From Serratia liquefaciens (GTDB lineage Bacteria > Pseudomonadota > Gammaproteobacteria > Enterobacterales > Enterobacteriaceae), in the NCBI RefSeq assembly GCF_027594825.1, contig NZ_CP088930.1, positions 3,719,019-3,783,018 on the forward strand: a stretch of DNA of 64,000 nt, in the 5' to 3' direction. Below are positions 20,542-32,454 of this stretch, in pieces (positions within the stretch are counted from its first letter, which is position 1; every line of letters begins with the position of its first letter). The translations under genes and the position numbers were made by a program. The notes under the pieces were generated by a model, which did no database searches, had not been told where the DNA came from, and was given only the letters and a program-made list of their open reading frames with translations.

Positions 20542-22107
20542 TCAGGTCACCGGAGCCGGGTTAAATACCGCCAGCGCGTTGTGTAGCCCCCAGCGATCTG
20601 CCCAGGTTTTTTTGCGCCCGCTAGCGATGTCCAGAATCAGCTCAAACAGCTGCCAACCCACCTGCTCGATGGTGGCTTCGCCGCTGGCAATGGTGCCGGC
20701 GTCAATATCTATCAGATCGTACCATCTCTTAGCCAGGGCACTGTGAGTCGCCATTTTAATTACTGGCACTGCAGCCAGGCCATAAGGCGTTCCGCGACCG
20801 GTGGTGAAGACCTGCAATGTCATACCTGAAGCCAGTTGCTGAGTGCCGCAGATGAAGTCGCTGGCGGGCGTTGCGGCGAAAATCAGTCCGCGTTTGCTGG
20901 GGCGCTGGCCGGGAGAAAGCACCTCTACGATGGCGCTGGTACCGGATTTGGCGATGGAACCTAAAGCCTTTTCTACCACGTTGGCCAGCCCCCCTTTTTT
21001 ATTGCCCGGTGAAGGATTGGCGCTGCGATCGCTTTGACCGGCCTCGAGATAAGTATCGTACCAGGCCATCTCCTCCAGTAAGCGCTTGCCAACTTGTTCA
21101 TCCGACACCCTTGGCGTCAGCAAATGCACGGCGTCGCGTACTTCGGTAACTTCCGAGAACATGACTGTTGCGCCACAACGCACTAATAAATCAGAGGTAA
21201 AACCCACAGCAGGATTGGCGGTTACACCGGAAAATGCGTCGCTACCGCCGCACTGCATGCCTACCACCAGCTCTGCGGCGGGGCAGCGTTGGCGACGACG
21301 AGTGTTCAAACGTTGCAGATGACGTTCGGCAATCGTCAAAATGCCATCGACCATCGATTGGAAACCAAGATATTTCTCATCCTGCAAACGGACAATATGA
21401 TTCTCGTCGACTGAAATGACCTGCACGTCAGGCGGGCCCAGCAGCAGGCGTTCCGGCTGCAGTTTTTCACAGCCGAGGCCAATCACCATCACTTCACCGC
21501 CGAAATTGGGGTTAATGGCCAGGTTGTGAATGGTGCGAATAGGCACTACTGCTGCCGGAGCGTTGATCGCGACGCCGCAACCGTAGAGATGGTTGAGGCC
21601 GACTACGCCATCGACGTTGGGGTAGCGTGGCAGCAACTCGCGTTCGATAATCTTTACCACGTAATCCACGACACCGGCGACGCAGTGCACGCTGGTGGTG
21701 ATGCCGAGCAGATTTCGGGTACCAACGCTGCCATCAGGATTACGGTAACCGTCGAAATAGTAACCTTCAAGCACTGGCTGTGGTGTCGGCACCTTATTAG
21801 CCAGAGGCAGGTGGCTCAGCTTTGGGGCTTCGGGCAACGATACCCGTGATTCGTCAATCCATCCGCCGCGTGAAATAGCGCGCAACGCATGGCCGATGAT
21901 CTCGCCATAGCGGACAATACTTTCACCCGCAGCTATATCGTACAGCGCCACTTTATGCCCTTGGGGTACGTGTTCCAGCAGCTGCAATCCACAGGAAAAT
22001 AACGTGCCTTTTGGCAAGCCGTGATTATTGACGACGATGGCGACATTATCGCTGTTATTGACTTTTATATAAAGCGGCGTCTCATTGGTGTTATTGATTT
22101 CGGACAT
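20542..22107 (-). CDS. garD: Galactarate dehydratase (L-threo-forming)
   Basis: Dehydrates D-galactarate (mucate) to 5-keto-4-deoxy-D-glucarate. Belongs to the UxaA/GarD family; the segments [24 protein letters not shown] and [13 protein letters not shown] are characteristic. About 521 residues from the ATG at 22107; a GTG three codons upstream is an alternative. It converges on cdaR (5 bp between stops) and diverges from gudP across a 470-bp control region. Confidence 0.95.
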   Translation of the reverse strand: MSEINNTNETPLYIKVNNSDNVAIVVNNHGLPKGTLFSCGLQLLEHVPQGHKVALYDIAAGESIVRYGEIIGHALRAISRGGWIDESRVSLPEAPKLSHLPLANKVPTPQPVLEGYYFDGYRNPDGSVGTRNLLGITTSVHCVAGVVDYVVKIIERELLPRYPNVDGVVGLNHLYGCGVAINAPAAVVPIRTIHNLAINPNFGGEVMVIGLGCEKLQPERLLLGPPDVQVISVDENHIVRLQDEKYLGFQSMVDGILTIAERHLQRLNTRRRQRCPAAELVVGMQCGGSDAFSGVTANPAVGFTSDLLVRCGATVMFSEVTEVRDAVHLLTPRVSDEQVGKRLLEEMAWYDTYLEAGQSDRSANPSPGNKKGGLANVVEKALGSIAKSGTSAIVEVLSPGQRPSKRGLIFAATPASDFICGTQQLASGMTLQVFTTGRGTPYGLAAVPVIKMATHSALAKRWYDLIDIDAGTIASGEATIEQVGWQLFELILDIASGRKKTWADRWGLHNALAVFNPAPVT

Positions 22108-22577
22108 GCTTGTCACCCCAAAGTTTTTATTTAGGCGGTGCTGAAAATAGTAACCGGCACGATTGCTCGTTAATCAGTATAGGCATGTCGATATTGCCGG
22201 GCATTATGCAAATGACCTGGATTAACTACGGTTGAGCACGGATTATTTGGCATCGGAACAGCAGGTTGTGAAGCAAGTCACGTTAACGGGCGCTGGTGCG
22301 GCTTTTCGTGAGCCAATCGCCATTCCCCTGGGCAAATGCCATAAATTATCTGAAATATTACCGTTATCCTTAGAGTATTGCCTGATGAGGTGGACAACCT
22401 GGGCGCATATAATTTTCAGCGTAGTGAAATTCATTGGATAAAAATATTGCCGCTGACGTATTAACCGCACTGCTCAATGCTGGTCGCAATTTAATTCAAT
22501 CGGTTTCATTCTGAGATGGTAAATATATCCGCGGTTCAGGGTGAATATAGCAATCCGCTATCATTCAGGAGAACATA
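22108..22577. promoter_or_regulatory. garD/gudP divergent control region
   Basis: 470 bp without a supportable gene; a 69-codon open frame at 22232-22441 has no ribosome site or recognisable product. It should contain both promoters and CdaR sites, and it holds a good CRP-like site at 22267-22282. No further repeats were seen. Confidence 0.6.
22267..22282. promoter_or_regulatory. Predicted CRP (cAMP receptor protein) site
   Basis: TGTGA-AGCAAG-TCACG matches the CRP consensus TGTGA-N6-TCACA at 9 of 10 positions. It lies between the divergent sugar-acid genes, where catabolite control is expected. Confidence 0.6.
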
Positions 22578-23924
22578 ATGTCGACAATCAGCTCTGCTAC
22601 GAGTTCGATAAAGAGAACCAACACGCGTTATTGGATTGTGGTGATGTTATTTATCGTTACCTCGTTCAACTATGGCGATCGTGCCACCTTATCGATTGCA
22701 GGATCGGCGATGGCCAAGGATATCGGCCTGGATGCGGTCGGCATGGGGTATATCTTCTCTGCCTTCTCATGGGCCTATGTCATCGGGCAGATCCCCGGCG
22801 GCTGGCTGCTTGATCGCTTTGGCTCCAAGCGCGTTTATTTCTGGAGCATCTTCATCTGGTCGCTGTTTACTTTACTGCAAGGGTTCGTGGATATTTTCAG
22901 CGGCTTTGGCATCGTGGTATCGCTGTTTGCCCTGCGTTTTCTGGTTGGTCTTGCCGAAGCACCATCCTTCCCCGGTAACAGCCGTATTGTTGCTGCCTGG
23001 TTCCCAGCGCATGAACGCGGCACTGCCGTATCAATTTTCAACTCTGCCCAGTATTTCGCCACGGTTATTTTCGCGCCGATCATGGGCTGGTTGACGCAGA
23101 CGGTTGGCTGGTCACACGTCTTCTTCTTTATGGGGGGGCTGGGGATTGTACTCAGTTTCATCTGGCTGAAGGTGTTACACAATCCTAAGGATCATCCCGG
23201 CATCAATCAGGCTGAGCTGGACTATATCGAAGCCGGCGGTGCCTTGACCAATATGGATCAAAAGCAGGAGCAACAGGTCAAAGTCAAAGGTGAAAAGTGG
23301 CATCAGATTAAACAGTTGCTGCAGTCACGCATGATGGTAGGGGTATATATTGGCCAATATTGCATCAATGCGCTGACCTATTTCTTCATCACCTGGTTCC
23401 CGGTTTATCTGGTGCAGGCTCGCGGCATGTCGATCCTCAAGGCGGGTATGGTGGCCTCGGTGCCGGCCCTTTGCGGCTTTGCCGGTGGCGTGCTGGGCGG
23501 CGTAATTTCCGATTACCTGATGCGTCGAACCCAATCGCTCACTTTTGCCCGTAAAACGCCGATTGTTCTCGGCATGTTGTTATCGATGTCGATGGTGTTC
23601 TGCAATTACGTCAGCACGGAATGGATGGTAGTCGCGATTATGGCGCTGGCGTTCTTCGGTAAAGGCGTCGGGGCGCTTGGATGGGCGGTGATGGCAGATA
23701 CTGCGCCGAAAGAAATCAGCGGTCTGAGCGGCGGGTTGTTCAATATGTTCGGCAACGTTTCCGGCATCGTCACGCCTATCGCCATCGGTTACATCATCGG
23801 TACCACGGGTTCATTTAACGGCGCGCTAGTCTACGTAGGCATTCATGCTCTGCTGGCGGTAGTGAGCTACTTATTCATCGTCGGCGAAATCGAACGTATC
23901 GAGCTGAAACCGATACAGCGCTAA
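22578..23924 (+). CDS. gudP: Glucarate/galactarate MFS transporter
   Basis: A 12-helix major facilitator of the anion:cation symporter family that imports D-glucarate and D-galactarate. The N-terminal segment [22 protein letters not shown] and the remainder closely match E. coli GudP; the paralogue GarP is similar, so the name is by best resemblance. 448 residues; AGGAGA ribosome site at 22569-22574. First gene of gudP-gudD-garL-garR-garK. It serves as the only uptake protein seen for both acids. Confidence 0.92.
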   Translation: MSTISSATSSIKRTNTRYWIVVMLFIVTSFNYGDRATLSIAGSAMAKDIGLDAVGMGYIFSAFSWAYVIGQIPGGWLLDRFGSKRVYFWSIFIWSLFTLLQGFVDIFSGFGIVVSLFALRFLVGLAEAPSFPGNSRIVAAWFPAHERGTAVSIFNSAQYFATVIFAPIMGWLTQTVGWSHVFFFMGGLGIVLSFIWLKVLHNPKDHPGINQAELDYIEAGGALTNMDQKQEQQVKVKGEKWHQIKQLLQSRMMVGVYIGQYCINALTYFFITWFPVYLVQARGMSILKAGMVASVPALCGFAGGVLGGVISDYLMRRTQSLTFARKTPIVLGMLLSMSMVFCNYVSTEWMVVAIMALAFFGKGVGALGWAVMADTAPKEISGLSGGLFNMFGNVSGIVTPIAIGYIIGTTGSFNGALVYVGIHALLAVVSYLFIVGEIERIELKPIQR

Positions 23925-23965
23925 TGCCCGGCCTTTGGCCGTTGATTTTCAGAAAGGAGAGCACC

Positions 23966-25306
23966 ATGACCTCATTCAGTACCGCAGCCAAAATTACCGC
24001 CATGCAAGTGGTCCCGGTCGCCGGCCACGACAGCATGTTGCTTAATCTAAGCGGAGCGCATGCACCATTTTTTACTCGCATCATTGTGATCTTGAAAGAC
24101 AACGCTGGCCATACCGGCGTGGGGGAGGTGCCGGGCGGCGAGAAAATCCGCCGCACGCTGGAGGAAGCCTTGCCGCTGGTGATAGGTAAAACGTTGGGTG
24201 AATACAAAAACGTGATGGCAGAGGTACGCAGCCGATTTGCCGAACGGGATGCCGGGGGGCGTGGCCTACAAACTTTCGATCTACGCACTACCATCCATGT
24301 CGTCACCGGTATAGAGACGGCGATGCTTGATTTGCTTGGTCAATTTCTTGAGGTGCCGGTGGCGGCATTATTGGGTGACGGCCAGCAGCGTGACTCAGTA
24401 GAGATGCTTGGCTACCTGTTTTATGTCGGCGATCGTGGCAAAACACCGCTGCCTTATCAGTGCCAGTCGGATGAGCGTAGTGACTGGTACCGACTGCGAC
24501 ATGAGGAGGCGTTGACCTCGGCTGCGGTCGTTCGGTTGGCGGAAGCAGCATATGAGAAATATGGCTTTAACGATTTCAAGCTCAAGGGCGGGGTACTGTC
24601 CGGCGGCGAGGAGGCTGAGGCTGTCACTGCACTGGCGGAACGCTTCCCGCAGGCGCGTATTACGCTGGATCCTAATGGTGCCTGGTCGTTGAATGAGGCG
24701 ATCTCCCTTGGCAAACAGCTGCGCAACGTACTGGCCTATGCGGAAGATCCTTGCGGCGCGGAACAGGGGTTTTCGGGGCGTGAAATTATGGCGGAGTTCC
24801 GCCGTGCCACCGGTTTGCCGACCGCCACTAATATGATCGCCACTGACTGGCGGCAGATGGGCCATACGCTGCAGTTACAGTCAGTGGACATTCCGCTGGC
24901 GGATCCCCACTTCTGGACTTTGCAGGGTTCGGTGCGGGTAGCGCAGATGTGTCATGAGTTCGGTTTGACCTGGGGCTCGCACTCCAACAACCACTTCGAT
25001 ATTTCCCTGGCAATGTTTACTCATGTTGCTGCCGCTGCACCGGGACGGATCACCGCTATCGATACCCATTGGATTTGGCAAGAGGGTAACCAGCGCCTGA
25101 CGCGTGAACCGCTACAAATTATTGGCGGAAGGGTTGATGTACCGAAAAAACCGGGGCTGGGTGTTGAGCTGGATCCTGATCGGCTGATGAAAGCTCATGA
25201 GCTGTATAAAACCCAGGGGTTGGGTGCTCGCGATGATGCCCAGGGCATGCAGTATTTGGTGCCGAATTGGACCTTTGATCCCAAACGTCCCTGCCTGGTG
25301 CGTTAG
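23966..25306 (+). CDS. gudD: Glucarate dehydratase
   Basis: Enolase-superfamily enzyme that converts D-glucarate (and L-idarate) to 5-keto-4-deoxy-D-glucarate. Family signatures include FKLKGG (catalytic lysine), [10 protein letters not shown] and AEDPCG (metal ligands), and [12 protein letters not shown] (catalytic histidine). From the ATG at 23966, with AGGAGA at 23955-23960, it has 446 residues, as in E. coli. It follows gudP by 41 bp. The inactive paralogue gudX, which lies between gudP and gudD in E. coli, is absent. Confidence 0.95.
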   Translation: MTSFSTAAKITAMQVVPVAGHDSMLLNLSGAHAPFFTRIIVILKDNAGHTGVGEVPGGEKIRRTLEEALPLVIGKTLGEYKNVMAEVRSRFAERDAGGRGLQTFDLRTTIHVVTGIETAMLDLLGQFLEVPVAALLGDGQQRDSVEMLGYLFYVGDRGKTPLPYQCQSDERSDWYRLRHEEALTSAAVVRLAEAAYEKYGFNDFKLKGGVLSGGEEAEAVTALAERFPQARITLDPNGAWSLNEAISLGKQLRNVLAYAEDPCGAEQGFSGREIMAEFRRATGLPTATNMIATDWRQMGHTLQLQSVDIPLADPHFWTLQGSVRVAQMCHEFGLTWGSHSNNHFDISLAMFTHVAAAAPGRITAIDTHWIWQEGNQRLTREPLQIIGGRVDVPKKPGLGVELDPDRLMKAHELYKTQGLGARDDAQGMQYLVPNWTFDPKRPCLVR

Positions 25307-25347
25307 CGCCGTCGCCGTTTTTTCATTATGAACCACAAGGAAACGCC

Positions 25348-26118
25348 ATGAAGAGTCGCCTTCTTCCTAACCGTTTTCGCCGCTCGCTGCTGCAAGGGGA
25401 AACCCTGATTGGCTGCTGGTCGGCGTTGGGCAGTCCGATCTCTACTGAAGTGCTGGGGTTGGCCGGTTTCGACTGGCTGGTGTTGGACGGTGAGCATGCG
25501 CCGAACGACATCACAACCTTTGTGCCGCAGTTGATGGCGCTGAAAGACAGCGAGAGTGCCGCTGTGGTGCGCCCGCCCTGTAATGAACCCGTGATCATCA
25601 AACGCTTACTGGATATCGGTTTCGATAATTTCCTGATCCCGTTAGTTGAGAATGCTGCGCAGGCACGATTGGCCGTGGCGGCAACTCGCTATCCACCCGC
25701 GGGCATTCGCGGGGTATCGGTTTCCCACCGCAGTAACGGCTACGGTACGGTGCCGGACTACTTCGCCACCATTAACGACAACATCAGCGTGATGGTGCAA
25801 ATCGAGAGCCAGGCGGGAGTGGACAGTCTGGATGAGATTGCCGCGGTGGAGGGGGTCGACGGTATTTTTGTCGGTCCGGGTGACCTGTCAGCTGCGCTGG
25901 GTTATCTCGGTCAGCCTAATCATCCTCAGGTTCAGGCGGCCATTCGCCACATCTTTGAACGCGCCAAACTGCATGGCAAACCCAGCGGCATTCTGGCGCC
26001 GGCCGAGGCCGATGCGCGCCGCTATCTGGATTGGGGCGCCAGCTTTGTTGCGGTCGGCAGCGATATCGGCGTATTTCGCAACGCCACTCAGGCGTTGTGT
26101 GGTCGATTTAAAAAATAA
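25348..26118 (+). CDS. garL: 5-keto-4-deoxy-D-glucarate aldolase
   Basis: Class II aldolase of the HpcH/HpaI family; cleaves 5-keto-4-deoxy-D-glucarate to pyruvate and tartronate semialdehyde. [21 protein letters not shown] and GIFVGPGDL hold the metal and substrate ligands. 256 residues, as in E. coli. It takes the product of both garD and gudD, so the two acids share the pathway from here on. Confidence 0.95.
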   Translation: MKSRLLPNRFRRSLLQGETLIGCWSALGSPISTEVLGLAGFDWLVLDGEHAPNDITTFVPQLMALKDSESAAVVRPPCNEPVIIKRLLDIGFDNFLIPLVENAAQARLAVAATRYPPAGIRGVSVSHRSNGYGTVPDYFATINDNISVMVQIESQAGVDSLDEIAAVEGVDGIFVGPGDLSAALGYLGQPNHPQVQAAIRHIFERAKLHGKPSGILAPAEADARRYLDWGASFVAVGSDIGVFRNATQALCGRFKK

Positions 26119-26149
26119 CCTATTGCAGACAGGAAAGAAGGGTAACCAT

Positions 26150-27034
26150 ATGAAAATTGGATTTATTGGCCTGGGCATCATGGGCAAACCGATGAGTAAA
26201 AACCTGCTGAAGGCCGGTTATTCGCTGGTGGTGCTCAATCACCACGCACCAACCACAGCTGAACTGACCGCTTTAGGGGCTAGGGCGGCAGAAACCCCGA
26301 AAGAGGTGGCGGCACTGAGTGACATTCTGATCACTATGCTGCCCAACTCGCCGCAGGTACGGGAGGTGGCGTTGGGAAAAGATGGCATTATTGAAGGCGG
26401 TAAACCCGGTTCCGTATTGATAGACATGAGTTCGATTGCTCCGCTTGCCAGCCGTGAAATCAGCGTTGCGCTGGCTGAAAAACAGATTGCCATGCTGGAT
26501 GCGCCCGTCAGCGGCGGAGAACCCAAGGCGATAGATGCCACACTGTCGGTGATGGTGGGGGGCGATAAGGCGGTGTTCGACCGTTGTTTTGAGGTGATGA
26601 AAGCGATGGCTGGTTCAGTAGTGCATACCGGGGAGATCGGTGCGGGCAATGTCACCAAGCTGGCAAATCAGGTGATCGTGGCACTGAATATCGCAGCAAT
26701 GTCTGAGGCGTTGGTGCTGGCGACCAAGGCAGGGGTGGATCCACAGCGGGTGTATCAGGCCATTCGCGGGGGACTGGCGGGCAGCACCGTGCTGGATGCC
26801 AAAGCACCGATGGTGATGGATCGCAATTTCAAACCGGGTTTTCGCATCGAGCTGCATATTAAGGATCTGGCTAATGCTCTGGATACCTCTCAGCAGATAG
26901 GCGCACCGTTGCCGCTTACGGGGGCGGTCATGGAAATGATGCAGGCGCTGCGGGCTGACGGACTGGGTGGAGCCGATCACAGCGTACTGGCCTGTTATTA
27001 CGAGCAGTTGGCGCAGATTGAAGTGACCCGCTAG
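26150..27034 (+). CDS. garR: 2-hydroxy-3-oxopropionate (tartronate semialdehyde) reductase
   Basis: NADH-dependent reduction of tartronate semialdehyde to D-glycerate. A beta-hydroxyacid dehydrogenase: the Rossmann motif GLGIMG is near the N-terminus, DAPVSGG binds substrate, and the catalytic lysine is in GNVTKLANQ. The ATG at 26150 gives 294 residues, the family length; the open frame continues upstream into garL but only as an overlap. AGGAAAGAAGG precedes the start. Confidence 0.95.
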   Translation: MKIGFIGLGIMGKPMSKNLLKAGYSLVVLNHHAPTTAELTALGARAAETPKEVAALSDILITMLPNSPQVREVALGKDGIIEGGKPGSVLIDMSSIAPLASREISVALAEKQIAMLDAPVSGGEPKAIDATLSVMVGGDKAVFDRCFEVMKAMAGSVVHTGEIGAGNVTKLANQVIVALNIAAMSEALVLATKAGVDPQRVYQAIRGGLAGSTVLDAKAPMVMDRNFKPGFRIELHIKDLANALDTSQQIGAPLPLTGAVMEMMQALRADGLGGADHSVLACYYEQLAQIEVTR

Positions 27035-27040
27035 AAGCGG

Positions 27041-27070
27041 CGAGCCGGGCAGTGCTGGTCGGCTCGTTTT
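27041..27070 (+). terminator. Hairpin between garR and garK
   Basis: CGAGCC and GGCTCG arms around a 14-nt loop, followed by four T. It lies 7 bp after the garR stop and could reduce read-through into garK. Confidence 0.6.
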
Positions 27071-27109
27071 ATCAATGAAGGACCTGTGCAGTTGAGGAAG
27101 CGGGCAGTT

Positions 27110-28249
27110 ATGAAAATAGTGATCGCGCCGGACTCATACAAAGAAAGTTTGTCGGCATTGGAGGTTGCGACCCTAATTGAGGCGGGGTTTCGTGAAATTT
27201 TCCCCGATGCCGACTATATCAAATTACCGCTCGCCGATGGCGGAGAGGGTACGGTGGAAGCGATGGTGACTGCCACCCGCGGGCGAAAAGTGGATGTGGA
27301 GGTGACCGGCCCGCTAGGCAACAGAGTTCAGGCTTTTTTTGGTTTGTCCGGCGACGAGCAGAGTGCTTTTATCGAAATGGCTGCTGCAAGTGGCCTCGAA
27401 CGGGTGCCGTGGCGGGAACGTAATCCACTGAATACTACGTCTTATGGTACCGGAGAGTTAATACGTTCAGCGCTGGATCTTGGGGTAAAACACTGCATTA
27501 TTGGCATTGGTGGCAGCGCCACCAATGACGGTGGCGCCGGCATGGTACAAGCGTTGGGGGCGAAGCTGCTGGATAAGCAGGGGAACGCCGTTGGCTTTGG
27601 CGGTGGGCAACTGGGACAGTTGGCGACCATTGATCTCAGTGAGCTGGATGCGCGTATTGCACGGTGTCGCTTTGAGGTAGCCTGCGATGTGACCAATCCA
27701 TTGACCGGCCGGCAGGGCGCTTCGGCGATTTTCGGCCCACAGAAAGGGGCAACGCCACAAATGGTAGGGCTGCTTGACGACTGCCTCAAGCATTATGCGC
27801 AGGTGATTACCCGGGATATGCATATTGATGTAGACAAGGTGCCTGGGGCTGGTGCTGCCGGTGGCATGGGGGCGGCGTTGCTGGCATTTTGTCATGCAGA
27901 ACTGCGGCCCGGAATTGAGATTGTCACCGAAGCATTGGGGTTGGATGCGCTAGTACGCGATGCGACACTAGTGATCACCGGTGAGGGGCGTATTGACAGT
28001 CAGAGTATCAACGGCAAGGTGCCGATTGGCGTAGCTCGTATCGCCAAACGTTATAACAAACCGGTTATCGGCATTGCCGGTAGTTTGACGGCTGACGTGG
28101 GCATAGTCCATCAACATGGTCTGGACGCTGTTTTCAGCGTGCTTTATAGCATAAGTACATTGGAAGAGGCGCTGAAAAACGCGGCGGACAATGTGCGTAT
28201 GACCGCGCGTAACATCGCGGCAACCATCAAGCTGGCACAGCAGACTTAA
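27110..28249 (+). CDS. garK: Glycerate 2-kinase
   Basis: Phosphorylates D-glycerate to 2-phosphoglycerate, feeding the pathway into glycolysis just upstream of enolase. Type I glycerate kinase: MKIVIAPDSYKESLSA at the start, ADGGEGT, and GIGGSATNDGGAGM for nucleotide binding. 379 residues from the ATG at 27110, which has GAGGAAG in front; an in-frame ATG at 27086 is less likely. Last gene of the gar/gud series, ending at a strong terminator. Confidence 0.95.
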   Translation: MKIVIAPDSYKESLSALEVATLIEAGFREIFPDADYIKLPLADGGEGTVEAMVTATRGRKVDVEVTGPLGNRVQAFFGLSGDEQSAFIEMAAASGLERVPWRERNPLNTTSYGTGELIRSALDLGVKHCIIGIGGSATNDGGAGMVQALGAKLLDKQGNAVGFGGGQLGQLATIDLSELDARIARCRFEVACDVTNPLTGRQGASAIFGPQKGATPQMVGLLDDCLKHYAQVITRDMHIDVDKVPGAGAAGGMGAALLAFCHAELRPGIEIVTEALGLDALVRDATLVITGEGRIDSQSINGKVPIGVARIAKRYNKPVIGIAGSLTADVGIVHQHGLDAVFSVLYSISTLEEALKNAADNVRMTARNIAATIKLAQQT

Positions 28250-28253
28250 TCAT

Positions 28254-28282
28254 ACCGCCCTTGACGAGAAGGGCGGTTTTTT
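28254..28282 (+). terminator. Terminator after garK
   Basis: ACCGCCCTT and AAGGGCGGT arms with a six-base loop and a T run. Confidence 0.88.
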
Positions 28283-28285
28283 GGG

Positions 28286-31027
<2,742 letters not shown>

Positions 31028-31095
31028 GGGTTTCCAATGTGGGAGAATTGCCGGACAATCTCTACTTTAAATGAACCAGCACTCAATCGACAAAT

Positions 31096-32445
31096 ATGGC
31101 GCAATTCTACTCTCCGAAACGCCGCATGACGACCCGGCAAAATTCTCCCGTGTTAACACTGACGGTGGACAATCTCGATCCCTTTGGTCAGGGCGTGGCA
31201 CACCACAACGGCAAAGCGATTTTCGCCCCAGGGGTATTACCGGGTGAGCAGGCGGAAGTCCAACTGACGGAAGAAAAAAACAAGTTTGCCAAAGGCAGGT
31301 TAAAGCACCTGCTCAGTTGCAGTCCGCAACGTGTCAAACCACGCTGCCCACATTTTGGCATGTGCGGCGGCTGCCAGCAGCAACACGCGGATGAAAGCCT
31401 GCAGCAGCAGAGCAAGGCGGCGGCGCTGGTGCGAATGATCGCTCGCGAAACCGGCGTTACACCACAGCAGGAACCGGTGATCGCCGGTCCGCAATACGGC
31501 TATCGCCGCCGCGCCCGTCTCGGGCTGTTGTGGCAGCCTAAGCAGCAGCGTCTGGTGATGGGCTTTCGCCAGGCGGCGTCCAGCGATCTGGTGCCGGTGA
31601 CGCAATGCCCGGTGCTGCATCCCGAACTGGAACAATTACTGGCGCCGTTGCGAGCCTGCCTGAGTGCATTGCAGGTCGCCAAACGACTGGGGCATGTCGA
31701 ACTGGTGCTGGCAGACAACGGTCCGGTACTGGTTCTGCGCCATCTCGACGCCTTGAAAGAGGATGACCGCCAGGCCCTGCAGGCTTTTGCGCGGACAAAA
31801 AACGTAGCCATTTATTTGGCGCCGGACAGCGATAGCCTCGAAAAACTGTGCGGTGAAACGCCGTATTATCAGGTCGACGGGCTACGCTTAGACTTCAGTC
31901 CGCGTGACTTTATTCAGGTAAATGACAGCGTAAATCAGCAAATGGTGGCCCAGGCCCTTGAATGGCTCAGTATTCAACCCAATGATCGGGTATTGGATCT
32001 GTTCTGCGGCATGGGCAATTTTACCCTGCCGTTGGCGCGACGCGCCGCTGCGGTGGTGGGCATAGAAGGTGTTGCCACACTGGTAGCGAATGGGCAATAT
32101 AATGCACATAAGAATAGGCTGAATAACGCCAGCTTCTTCCATGAAAATCTGGAAGAAGACGTTGAGCAACAACCTTGGGCAGCACAAGGATTTGATAAAG
32201 TGATGCTGGACCCTGCCCGTGCGGGCGCGGCCGGAGTGATGTCACATATTGTTAAACTGGCGCCAGAGCGGGTGGTTTATGTTTCCTGTAACCCGACCAC
32301 GCTGGCACGCGACAGCAAAGTGCTGCTGAGCGCCGGTTATCGTCTTGCACGTGTGCGGATGTTGGATATGTTTCCGCATACGGGGCATCTTGAGTCAATG
32401 GCGCTGTTTATTAACGGTTCTGCGCCAGAGGTCGCTGCAAAGTAG
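31096..32445 (+). CDS. rlmD: 23S rRNA (uracil-1939-C5)-methyltransferase RlmD
   Basis: SAM-dependent methylation of U1939 in 23S rRNA. An N-terminal TRAM domain is followed by a 4Fe-4S site (C84-x5-C90-x2-C93 plus a later cysteine in TQCPV) and a Rossmann methyltransferase domain ([10 protein letters not shown]). The catalytic cysteine is in VSCNPTT. 449 residues, slightly longer than E. coli (433). It is followed by relA with a 9-bp gap, so the two are probably co-transcribed. Confidence 0.95.
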   Translation: MAQFYSPKRRMTTRQNSPVLTLTVDNLDPFGQGVAHHNGKAIFAPGVLPGEQAEVQLTEEKNKFAKGRLKHLLSCSPQRVKPRCPHFGMCGGCQQQHADESLQQQSKAAALVRMIARETGVTPQQEPVIAGPQYGYRRRARLGLLWQPKQQRLVMGFRQAASSDLVPVTQCPVLHPELEQLLAPLRACLSALQVAKRLGHVELVLADNGPVLVLRHLDALKEDDRQALQAFARTKNVAIYLAPDSDSLEKLCGETPYYQVDGLRLDFSPRDFIQVNDSVNQQMVAQALEWLSIQPNDRVLDLFCGMGNFTLPLARRAAAVVGIEGVATLVANGQYNAHKNRLNNASFFHENLEEDVEQQPWAAQGFDKVMLDPARAGAAGVMSHIVKLAPERVVYVSCNPTTLARDSKVLLSAGYRLARVRMLDMFPHTGHLESMALFINGSAPEVAAK

Positions 32446-32454
32446 GGAGAGGGT

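Noticed and set aside
22232-22441. 69-codon open frame between garD and gudP
   Set aside because: No ribosome site, and it spans the likely CRP site and promoters of the divergent operons.
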